Below, piece after piece: positions 1 through 5,674 of a DNA stretch of 10,990 bases (position 1 is the first letter of the stretch; every line of letters starts with the position of its first letter). The stretch spans positions 1 to 10,990 of the forward strand of contig JAJQID010000131.1 of assembly GCA_021199405.1 (NCBI GenBank), in the 5' to 3' direction. This DNA comes from Lachnospiraceae bacterium (GTDB lineage Bacteria; Bacillota; Clostridia; Lachnospirales; Lachnospiraceae). The position numbers were made by a program, and so were the translations under genes. The notes under the pieces were generated by a model. That model searched no databases and had not been told where the DNA came from. It worked only from the letters and a program-made list of their open reading frames with translations.

Positions 1-27
1 GACGAGCAGTAAGCACAAGAACGATTG

Positions 28-56
28 AAGCATCTCAGAAATGGGATGCTTTTTTC
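28..56 (+). terminator. intrinsic terminator-like hairpin upstream of the tail gene remnant
   Basis: The arms AAGCATCTC (28-36) and GGGATGCTT (43-51) pair over 9 positions with one G-U pair. The loop is six bases, and a run of T continues through 55. A stop codon in one frame (TAA at 10-12) just before it would fit the end of an upstream phage gene that lies mostly outside the window. The hairpin sits between that gene end and the Dit remnant. It could be a true terminator or a processing or attenuation hairpin within a phage tail operon. Confidence 0.6.
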
Positions 57-85
57 ATGTTCAAAATTGGGAAGGAGTGGCAGAC

Positions 86-320
86 ATGCCGGTATCACAA
101 TTTGACTTGAAAAACCGCTTCATGCGGCAGTACCTCACGTTTAATGGAAAGTCGAGCAAGGAATTGCGAGACACAGAACGCTTATCTTCCGGACGGCTCT
201 TTTTATAACAATTACATCTACTCGGATGAGTTCCCCGTCCTCGCTCCGGGAGATAATAAAATCAAATGGAGCGGAGGGATCACCTCTGTGGAACTGACGC
301 CAAGGTGGTGGACGCTATGA
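86..320 (+). pseudogene. phage distal tail protein (Dit, siphovirus tail family), internally deleted and frameshifted
   Basis: An intact gene of this kind makes the distal tail (Dit) component that joins the phage tail tube to its tip. A good ribosome site (AAGGAG at 72-77) precedes ATG 86. The first frame starts MPVSQFDLKNRFMRQYLTFN, a typical Dit N-terminus, and runs to about residue 27 before hitting a stop at 206-208. A second frame, open from about 168 to the TGA at 318-320, encodes the family's C-terminus: ETQNAYLPDGSF, then EFPVLAPGDNKIKWSGG, then the terminal ELTPRWWTL. The two ends meet near 164-168 in different frames. Most of the protein, roughly 200 residues by family length, is therefore missing and the product cannot be functional. 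The last codons overlap the ATG of the next remnant (317), the translational coupling usual in tail operons. Confidence 0.8.
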
Positions 321-569
321 TCCCATGCTTATACGATATTTCGGAAACATCCTATGTTACCAACGGCATCGGGAAGCTGGCGGATTGCATTTCGTGCGTG
401 GTGACAGAGAAGAGGAACGGCAGCTATGAGCTGAAGATGGAGTACCCTTCGGATGGAATCCATGCGGATGAAATTACCGAGGGGAACATCATCCTGGCGA
501 AGCCCTCGGACGGTGCTGCTTCGCAGCCTTTCCGTATTTACAAGATCACCACGCCGATGGACGGCAACC
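317..569 (+). pseudogene. phage tail-associated (Tal-like, prophage endopeptidase/minor structural) protein, N-terminal fragment
   Basis: From ATG 317 the frame reads MIPCLYDISETSYVTNGIGK, then LADCISCVVTEKRNGSYELK, then MEYPSDGIHADE, and then AKPSDGAASQPFRIYKITTP. This is the conserved N-terminal signature of Tal-like tail tip proteins in Firmicute siphoviruses, which bind to Dit and often carry a cell-wall hydrolase domain further on. Recognisable similarity stops after about 83 codons near 565-570, where the DNA switches to unrelated sequence. The same frame then runs without family similarity to a TGA at 683-685. An open reading frame also extends upstream to ATG 266, but that part is the Dit C-terminus read in another frame, so 317 is the natural start. 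Full-length proteins of this family are several hundred residues or longer, so this is a broken stub. Confidence 0.75.
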
Positions 570-713
570 AATTTCAAGAGGGTAAGCAAGAAGGAGCTCA
601 AGGAAACGGAAGAATGGATGAACAATTATCCTCGGAGAATATTAGGATATCAGAGCAGCCACACCATGTTCCTCGCATGTCTTGAGGAATTAGGAATTGC
701 GGAAGCTGCTTAA
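570..713 (+). pseudogene. IS30-type transposase, C-terminal fragment
   Basis: In the frame ending at TAA 711-713 the DNA encodes NFKRVSKKELKETEEWMNNY followed by PRRILGYQSS, then about 18 more residues ending LEELGIAEAA. The WMNNYPRRILGYQSS stretch resembles the segment after the last catalytic Glu in IS30-family DDE transposases, where an N-x-(R/Y)-P-R-(K/R)-x-L-G motif is common. Only the last 45 or so residues are present and no start or catalytic domain remains. The fragment is joined directly to the Tal remnant, which fits an IS insertion into the tail gene followed by deletion. I did not find convincing terminal inverted repeats. The assignment is by eye and moderate. Confidence 0.5.
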
Positions 714-918
714 TCGGTGAACAGGGAGGAGGTGAGGAGAGAATCAACATCTGACAGTTAAATACAGCATCAGACAGACGCGGAGGAAAGGCCGGGGCTG
801 TCATTTTTGCGAACAAGTGTTTTGTCTGATTTTAACAAATAATGTCGAAAAAATTTGGCATTATTTTAATGCAAAAAAAGCTTGATTTCTTTGATAATGA
901 AGAAATCGTAAAATAATA
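714..918. other. AT-rich gap downstream of the prophage/IS scar, no gene seen
   Basis: I see no supported coding region here. The first part (714-800) is purine-rich and may be the outer end of the degraded IS or phage segment. A perfect 8-base inverted repeat, ATCAGACA (769-776) and TGTCTGAT (823-830), spans 62 bases and is followed by TTTT. Its loop is too long for a typical terminator. From about 830 the sequence becomes very AT-rich and leads into the promoter at 919. Confidence 0.5.
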
Positions 919-947
919 TTGACGGTTTGCTCGATAACTGTTAAAAT
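919..947 (+). promoter_or_regulatory. sigma-70/sigma-A type promoter for the DUF5058-M20 operon
   Basis: TTGACG (919-924) and TAAAAT (942-947) are separated by exactly 17 bases, matching the consensus at five of six positions in each box. The upstream DNA is A/T-rich, as expected for an UP-like region. Transcription would begin near 953-955, giving a leader of about 87 bases before ATG 1041. It is the only strong promoter I see ahead of the three-gene unit. Confidence 0.75.
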
Positions 948-972
948 TTTCAGTTGAAGCAACAAGGCAAGG

Positions 973-1007
973 GTGCCGCAGAAAGTAATATTTTGCGGCG
1001 CTTTTTT
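973..1007 (+). terminator. leader intrinsic terminator (candidate attenuator) of the DUF5058 operon
   Basis: GTGCCGCA (973-980) pairs with TGCGGCGC (994-1001) over 8 positions with one G-U pair. The stem can be extended by three weaker pairs, and it is followed by six T (1002-1007). It lies about 20 bases after the predicted transcription start and 18 bases before the ribosome site of the first gene, so most transcripts could stop here. An alternative small hairpin, GGCA (966-969) with TGCC (974-977), would block the left arm. There is little room for a riboswitch aptamer, so a protein, translation-independent pausing or a trans-acting RNA would have to control any read-through. Confidence 0.65.
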
Positions 1008-1040
1008 ATGTTTATGAAATATTCAAAGGAGAAAATCATT

Positions 1041-1766
1041 ATGAGTTTCAGTCCAAACAGTCCCATTTTGTTTATTCTGGCCGGCGCTGTCATTCTGTTT
1101 GTCATCGCCCAGTCAGTCTTTTTTATGGTCAGGTCCTGGAGGCGTGGCAAAGAGATCGGGATGGATATGGCTGTTCTTCGCAGAACGGTGGTATCTACGG
1201 CAGTTTTTACGATTGCTCCCGCCGTATCTATTCTGCTGGGAGTTATTACCCTGTCAAAGTTTTTGGGACTGCCGCTGCCATGGCTCCGTTTAAGTGTGAT
1301 TGGTGCCATTACCTACGAGCTTCCCGCAGCAACCTCTACAGCCAGCGCTCTTGGGGTGTCCATTGCTGAGACGGTAACGGACCCGAAGGTCTACACGGCC
1401 ATTGCCTGGGTAATGACATTGGGCATTTTTCCGGGAATGCTCTGGGTTGCATTATTTGGCCGGAAAATTCAGGGAGGAATTGCGAAAATCAAAAACCGGG
1501 ACGCTAAGTGGGGAGATATCCTGATGACAGCATTGTTCCTGGGAATGATTTCTGCTTTCCTGGGAATGGTTTTTGCAGATATCCGTGAAGGACTGGCCGG
1601 ATGGATTCCCATTTTCGTGCTTCTTTTCTCTGCGGCACTGATGTGTATCTGTGGATTGCTGTCAAAAAAATTTCATATGAAATGGATCGAAAATTATGCG
1701 CTTCCCATCAGTATGCTGGGAGGAATGGCGTTTGCAGTTGTAATTACACCAATGATAGGAGGCTGA
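1041..1766 (+). CDS. DUF5058 family integral membrane protein
   Basis: This 241-residue protein is almost entirely hydrophobic, and I recognise it as DUF5058, a family without a defined function. Likely membrane segments lie near residues 8-30, 50-72, 117-139, 159-179, 186-207 and 219-239. A Gly/Ala/Pro-rich stretch between them (84-107, including ELPAATSTASALG) may be a re-entrant loop. Basic loops after segment 1 (RSWRRGK) and at 141-157 should face the cytoplasm, putting the N-terminus outside. The start is ATG 1041 because AAAGGAG (1025-1031) sits 9 bases before it. In-frame ATGs at 1008 and 1014 lack such a site. The stop lies just before the next gene's ATG at 1768, with that gene's AGGAGG inside this coding end, so the two are translationally coupled. 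Residues 58-122 resemble residues 52-116 of the next protein, so the pair probably assembles together, plausibly as a transporter. DUF5058 is confident; the transport role is inference. Confidence 0.85.
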   Translation: MSFSPNSPILFILAGAVILFVIAQSVFFMVRSWRRGKEIGMDMAVLRRTVVSTAVFTIAPAVSILLGVITLSKFLGLPLPWLRLSVIGAITYELPAATSTASALGVSIAETVTDPKVYTAIAWVMTLGIFPGMLWVALFGRKIQGGIAKIKNRDAKWGDILMTALFLGMISAFLGMVFADIREGLAGWIPIFVLLFSAALMCICGLLSKKFHMKWIENYALPISMLGGMAFAVVITPMIGG

Positions 1767-1767
1767 A

Positions 1768-2427
1768 ATGAACAATAAAACATATGAGGAAAAAACACAT
1801 TTATACGGTAGAATCTGGATTTTATCGGCACTGGTCATGATCTTTCTGTATCCCATCCTGACCTGTATCATTTTCGGCGCATGGCCGGATTGGCAGTCTG
1901 TGGTGAAGGGCCTTTTGGGAGTAGCGCCTATCTTCTGGACAGTTGGCCTGATTGAGGTCTTTACCTATGTTCCAATGCTTGGATCCGGAAGTTCTTATCT
2001 TGCATTTGTAACTGGTAATCTGACCAATCTGAAGGTCCCGGCTGCTTTGACTGCCATGGAAAATGCAAACGTAAAGCCGGGCAGTGAGGAGGGAGAAGTT
2101 ATTTCCACGATTGCTGTAGCTACTTCCTCTATTGTAACAACCATTATTATTGCTCTGGGAGTGGCGCTTCTGGTTCCTTTAACGCCGATTTTAAACAGCG
2201 AGTTATTGGCACCGGCTTTTGACAATATCCTGCCTGCCCTGTTTGGCGGCCTGGCTGTGGTATATATCAGCAAAAACTGGAAGGTGGCTATGGCTCCGTT
2301 GATTTTTATGGTTGCTCTGTTTTTGGCAGTGCCGTCTCTTTCAAGTTCTGTCAGTGTTCTGGTACCGGTAGGTGCCCTGATTGCAATTGGTGCGGCACGA
2401 ATTTTGTATAAGAAGGGGCTTTTATAA
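1768..2427 (+). CDS. small integral membrane protein, probable partner subunit of the DUF5058 protein
   Basis: I do not recognise a named family for this 219-residue protein. It is mostly membrane-embedded, with likely helices near residues 16-37, 47-67, 111-138, 148-167, 172-190 and 192-212. Between them is a polar, glycine-rich conserved-looking stretch (residues 70-110, with GSGSSYLAF, GNLTNLKVPAA and a charged GSEEGE turn) that could line a substrate path. Basic residues at the N-terminus and the C-terminal RILYKKGLL suggest both ends are cytoplasmic. Its VAP...GNLTxxKVPAA...VISTIA pattern lines up with IAP...GAITYELPAA...VYTAIA in the upstream DUF5058 protein, with small gaps only. This suggests diverged homologues of opposite orientation. 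AGGAGG at 1757-1762 lies inside the upstream gene's end, and the next gene's AGGAGG overlaps this stop codon, so all three genes are tightly coupled. A role in transport is inferred from context and topology. Confidence 0.85.
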   Translation: MNNKTYEEKTHLYGRIWILSALVMIFLYPILTCIIFGAWPDWQSVVKGLLGVAPIFWTVGLIEVFTYVPMLGSGSSYLAFVTGNLTNLKVPAALTAMENANVKPGSEEGEVISTIAVATSSIVTTIIIALGVALLVPLTPILNSELLAPAFDNILPALFGGLAVVYISKNWKVAMAPLIFMVALFLAVPSLSSSVSVLVPVGALIAIGAARILYKKGLL

Positions 2428-2438
2428 GGAGGCGCAGA

Positions 2439-3881
2439 ATGCAGTATATCGTGTTGGCAGTTTTCCTGATTCTTATTATCTGGCTTGCCATTCTTCTCAT
2501 CAGGGCAGCTAATTTCAAGCCTAAAGAAGAATGGACGCCATCTCAGGAACCTGTAACGTTAGATAAGGACAAAATTGTATCCGACATGCGGGAAATGATT
2601 CGCTGTAAAACGGTATCCTATAATGATCCGGAATTGATTGATGAGGCTGAATTTCAAAAATTCAGAGATTTGCTCCCAAAGCTTTTTCCAAATGTCCATA
2701 AGACATGTGAACTGAGACATCTGGGTTTCAATGGCCTTTTATATCACTGGAAAGGGAAAAATGAGGGAGATCCGGTAGTCCTTATGGCTCATTATGATGT
2801 CGTACCCGTAGAAGAAGCACTTTGGGAAAAGCCTCCTTTTGACGCCGTGCTGGAAGATGATGTGATCTGGGGAAGAGGCACACTGGATACCAAGGGCACA
2901 TTATGCGGAATTCTGGAAGCAGCGGAAAAGCTGATCAGCGAAGGCTTCCAGCCGGAAAGAGATATCTATTTTTCTTTTTCAGGGCAGGAAGAGATCAATG
3001 GTCCAAGTTGTCCGGCAATTGTTGACTGGTTTGAAGAAAACAAAATCCATCCGGCAATGGTACTTGATGAGGGTGGAGCCGTGGTGGAAAATGTATTTCC
3101 CGGCGTAAAACAGGAGTGTGCGCTGATTGGAATCGCGGAAAAAGGAATGATGAACGCGGAATTTCACGCAAAGAGCAGCGGCGGACACGCTTCCATGCCG
3201 CCTGTTCATACCATTGTAGGGGAGCTGGCTCAGGCTGTGGTGAATGTGGAAAATCATCCGTTCCCACGTCAGTTAACGAAACCGGTTCGGGAGATGCTGG
3301 ATGTACTTGGAAGATACTCTACGTTCGTGTATAAGATCATTTTTGCCAATCTCTGGTGCTTTGAGGGCTTATTTGATCTTGTCTGTAAAAAATCCGGCGG
3401 TGAGCTGAATGCTATGATGCGGACTACCTGCGCGGTTACAAAAATGGAGGGTGGTGCAGCGTTCAATGTCATTCCGCCGAAAGCTTCCGTAGGGATGAAT
3501 CTGCGGCTGATGGGTACTGATACTGTAGAGTCCGCCAGGGATTATCTGGAAAAAGTGGTCAACAACCCGAACATTGAGGTCTCAGTATATGAGGGAAGAA
3601 ATGCTTCGCCGGATTCTGATACGGACTGCCGGGAATGGAAACTCCTTTGTCAGGCTGTGTCTGATACGTGGAAAGAAGCGCTGGTATCCCCATATCTGAT
3701 GATGGCCTGCAGTGATTCCTGGCATTATTCCAGGATTACGGACAGGGTTTATAAGTTCTCTGCCATGAAACTGTCAAAAGAGGAACGGGGTATGATCCAT
3801 GGCAATAATGAACGGGTTCCTGTAAAAACCTTGATACGTACTGTTGAATTTTATGTTCGTTTAATGAAAAGCGGAATATAG
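2439..3881 (+). CDS. membrane-anchored M20 family metallopeptidase, carboxypeptidase S / PM20D1-like
   Basis: M20 enzymes are two-metal (usually zinc) hydrolases of peptides, N-acyl amino acids and related amides. The expected residues are all visible in this 480-residue protein: His118 and Asp120 in MAHYDVVP, bridging Asp150 in GRGTLDTKG, catalytic Glu184 and metal ligand Glu185 in SGQEEINGP, Asp210 in VLDEGG, and His454 in MIHGNNERV. His250 in GGHAS marks the lid/dimerisation domain, roughly residues 230-350. The PFDAVLEDDVIWGRGTLDTK region, the long insert and the overall length fit the carboxypeptidase S/PM20D1 branch. An N-terminal hydrophobic helix (residues 3-21) followed by a short linker anchors the enzyme to the membrane. 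Flanking charges do not settle which side the catalytic domain faces. AGGAGG (2427-2432) overlaps the previous stop codon. Clustering with two small membrane proteins suggests it cleaves what they carry; the substrate is not predictable from sequence alone. Confidence 0.93.
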   Translation: MQYIVLAVFLILIIWLAILLIRAANFKPKEEWTPSQEPVTLDKDKIVSDMREMIRCKTVSYNDPELIDEAEFQKFRDLLPKLFPNVHKTCELRHLGFNGLLYHWKGKNEGDPVVLMAHYDVVPVEEALWEKPPFDAVLEDDVIWGRGTLDTKGTLCGILEAAEKLISEGFQPERDIYFSFSGQEEINGPSCPAIVDWFEENKIHPAMVLDEGGAVVENVFPGVKQECALIGIAEKGMMNAEFHAKSSGGHASMPPVHTIVGELAQAVVNVENHPFPRQLTKPVREMLDVLGRYSTFVYKIIFANLWCFEGLFDLVCKKSGGELNAMMRTTCAVTKMEGGAAFNVIPPKASVGMNLRLMGTDTVESARDYLEKVVNNPNIEVSVYEGRNASPDSDTDCREWKLLCQAVSDTWKEALVSPYLMMACSDSWHYSRITDRVYKFSAMKLSKEERGMIHGNNERVPVKTLIRTVEFYVRLMKSGI

Positions 3882-4027
3882 TCAGTGAATGGCGGTCAAT
3901 ACATATATTTCACTGCCAGTGCCATCATGCGTCAGGCTGATCGGGAATACGATGCCTTTGTTGAAATGGGTATGGAATGTTGAAATATAAAAAAATGATA
4001 TATAATTTCTGAAAATTTCTGCATGGA

Positions 4028-4056
4028 TTGACAGCAGACTGAAAAAAGAATAGTAT
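4028..4056 (+). promoter_or_regulatory. promoter of the candidate small RNA
   Basis: A perfect -35 box TTGACA (4028-4033) is followed after 17 bases by TAGTAT (4051-4056), which matches the -10 consensus at four of six positions. Transcription would start near 4062-4064, at the base of a predicted hairpin and 90 bases before a strong terminator. No open reading frame with a ribosome site lies between. The stretch before it, 3882-4027 after the M20 gene, holds no supported gene, only a weak 7-base inverted repeat (CAGTGAA 3883-3889 / TTCACTG 3909-3915). Confidence 0.55.
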
Positions 4057-4062
4057 AAAAAC

Positions 4063-4152
4063 AGCAAACAGCCTCGCGAAAGAGGCATATGATTTGCAGC
4101 CCCTCATATAAAGAAAGAACCAGGAGTTAGTCGCCTGGTTCTTTCTTATTTT
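4063..4152 (+). ncRNA. candidate small RNA of about 90 nt, unknown family
   Basis: The segment is bounded by a promoter (4028-4056) and a strong terminator (4111-4152). At its 5' end GCAAA (4064-4068) can pair with TTTGC (4093-4097). Enclosed is an inner stem GCCTC (4071-4075) / GAGGC (4082-4086) with a GCGAAA loop. A single-stranded C-rich stretch GCCCCTC (4099-4105) then precedes the terminator stem. A C-rich linker between two hairpins is a layout used by several Gram-positive regulatory RNAs to pair with ribosome binding sites. I do not recognise an Rfam family. A separate promoter for the downstream ribonuclease at 4169-4197 argues against this being only its leader. Existence as a stable RNA is inference. 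Confidence 0.45.
4111..4152 (+). terminator. strong intrinsic terminator
   Basis: AAGAAAGAACCAGG (4111-4124) and CCTGGTTCTTTCTT (4134-4147) form a perfect 14-base-pair stem around a 9-base loop, followed by ATTTT (4148-4152). It would end the short transcript starting near 4063 and also any read-through from the M20 operon. Because the left arm is preceded by ATATA rather than a clean A run, reverse-direction activity is likely weaker. Confidence 0.85.
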
Positions 4153-4168
4153 ACATAGACTCGCAATA

Positions 4169-4197
4169 TTGAAAAATCTGCAAAAAAATCGTATAAT
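4169..4197 (+). promoter_or_regulatory. promoter for the RNase E/G gene
   Basis: TTGAAA (4169-4174) and a perfect TATAAT (4192-4197) are spaced by 17 bases. The predicted start near 4203-4205 gives a leader of about 30 bases before ATG 4235, containing the AAAAGG ribosome site at 4219-4224. It lies directly downstream of the strong terminator, so this gene starts a new transcription unit. Confidence 0.75.
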
Positions 4198-4234
4198 CAA
4201 TGTCATCATCATATCAGCAAAAGGTACTTAAAAA

Positions 4235-5545
4235 ATGGCGGCAAAAAATAACAGCGGCAGGATGATCTTAACTGAATACACCTTCGGTCAGAAAAGCAGA
4301 GATGTTGCCCTGTTTTATTGTGATGGCATGCTGGAGTATCTGAAGGTGCTTCCACCGGAGGACAGGCTGGCGGTGGGCACGATTCTGATCGGAAAATGCA
4401 GGCATCAGGTCCGCAATATCCCGGCCGCCTTTTTCGCACTGGATCAGGATGGCACCATCGGCTTTCTTCCCACCGGGGATCTGAAATATACAAGGGTACT
4501 CAACCGTCCTTTTCAGGGAAAACTCTCTGATGGGGATGAGGTCCTTTTACAGGTGAAACGGGAGCCCATCAAGACGAAGGACTACGCTGTCACTGACCGG
4601 CTTGAACTGGCAGGACGTTACTGTGTCGCCAAATTTGGGGCAGGAAGGCTTTTTTACCCGAAGAGCCATCATCAGAGCGTGAAAGATGTTATATCGTCCT
4701 ATTTTCGCCGGAAAGGGCTTTGCACGGAGGACGGCAGTCTGATTGGCTTTGCAGGCTATGATCTGATTCTGCGGACGAAAGCGCAAAAGCTGGTGGACTC
4801 GAAGGAGCTGGACGCTCTTTATCAGGATTGTGATGAGACTTTAAGGGCACTGGACAGTCTTGTCAGTACAGCTGTGCACAGAAGCTGTTATACTGTGCTG
4901 GATAAGCCGTCGGGATGGCTGGGAAGCGTCTGTGAGGAGATCGAGAGCTGTGGGTTCAGAATAGAAGAGTGTTTGACGGATTCTTATCGTTTATATACTG
5001 AAATTCAGGAAAAATATCGGGCAGGGAATACAGAATCGGATACCCCCGGTAATCGATATTTAACCGATGCGATGACAAAAGCACAGGACGAATTGCAGAT
5101 TCGACATTATCAGGACATACAGGTGCCTTTATCTGTACTTTATAACATCCCATCCCGGATTGAGGAGGCCCTGCGTACAAAGGTCTGGCTGAAAAACGGC
5201 GGATATATCTGCATTGAACAGACGGAAGCCATGACGGTGGTGGATGTGAACAGCGGTTCGGCAACCCGGGGGAAGGACTCTGAGAAGCTGTATTTTGAGA
5301 CAAATATGGAGGCGGCGAATGAAGTCCTGCGCCAGCTTCGTCTGAGAAATATCACCGGTGTGATCGTCATAGATTTTATCAATATGGCGGAAAAATCCAG
5401 AGAAGCGGATATCCTGGAATTCATGAAAAATAAGGCGGCTCAGGATTATCAGAAAATTCATATTTATGAATTTACAAGGCTTGGGCTGCTGGAGATGGTG
5501 AGGGAGAAAAGAGGGAAATCCCTCCGGGAAAGTATAAATGAATAA
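4235..5545 (+). CDS. ribonuclease E/G family protein, short form without zinc-link
   Basis: RNase E/G enzymes cut single-stranded RNA in mRNA decay and rRNA or tRNA maturation. This 436-residue protein has an S1-like RNA-binding region near residues 40-115, then the 5'-sensor and RNase H-like core. The DNase I-like catalytic region is clear: GGYICIEQTEAMTVVDVNSG places Asp337 and Asn339 where E. coli RNase E has Asp303 and Asn305. Further on, EAANEVLRQLRLRNITGVIV followed by IDF gives Asp380, equivalent to Asp346. The tail ETRLGLL-type segment is present as EFTRLGLLEMVREKRGKSL. The protein stops at RESINE, just before the CPxC zinc-link that holds the dimer together in RNase E and RNase G. 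No CPxC coding is visible in other frames downstream, so this is either a zinc-link-free subfamily or a late truncation. AAAAGG (4219-4224) supports the start. The next gene follows after 129 bases without an obvious terminator. Confidence 0.9.
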   Translation: MAAKNNSGRMILTEYTFGQKSRDVALFYCDGMLEYLKVLPPEDRLAVGTILIGKCRHQVRNIPAAFFALDQDGTIGFLPTGDLKYTRVLNRPFQGKLSDGDEVLLQVKREPIKTKDYAVTDRLELAGRYCVAKFGAGRLFYPKSHHQSVKDVISSYFRRKGLCTEDGSLIGFAGYDLILRTKAQKLVDSKELDALYQDCDETLRALDSLVSTAVHRSCYTVLDKPSGWLGSVCEEIESCGFRIEECLTDSYRLYTEIQEKYRAGNTESDTPGNRYLTDAMTKAQDELQIRHYQDIQVPLSVLYNIPSRIEEALRTKVWLKNGGYICIEQTEAMTVVDVNSGSATRGKDSEKLYFETNMEAANEVLRQLRLRNITGVIVIDFINMAEKSREADILEFMKNKAAQDYQKIHIYEFTRLGLLEMVREKRGKSLRESINE

Positions 5546-5674
5546 ATGGCAGAGAGATGTCAGGTATGACGGCGCCTGCCGTGATGAAAAAGCGGAATCA
5601 GGTATCTTTGCAAAAATATAAACTGAGAACGATATATGTACAGGAATGCACCTGGGACAGAAAGGAAATAAGCG

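Noticed and set aside
266..685. 139-residue open frame starting at ATG 266
   Set aside because: Its first 17 codons are the Dit C-terminus in a different frame and its last part is the IS30-like segment in a different frame. Only 317-569 is real Tal coding, so the frame is not a gene.
954..1040. Longer DUF5058 start (TTG 954 or ATG 1008/1014)
   Set aside because: These codons overlap the terminator hairpin and its T run and have no ribosome site. AAAGGAG fits ATG 1041.
3883..3915. Inverted repeat CAGTGAA/TTCACTG after the M20 gene as its terminator
   Set aside because: The stem is short, the loop is 19 bases and no T run follows. The hairpin at 4111-4152 is a far better terminator.
3882..3983. 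In-frame 33-codon open extension after the M20 TAG stop, with protein-like composition
   Set aside because: M20 proteins commonly end soon after the last helix seen here, and an open run of this length by chance is not rare. There is no evidence for read-through or a separate start site.
5608..5638. Possible promoter TTGCAA with an ATATAT-like -10 before the TPR fusion gene
   Set aside because: The best 17-base spacing gives GATATA, a poor -10 box. Wider spacing is needed for better matches, so it is not reported as a feature.
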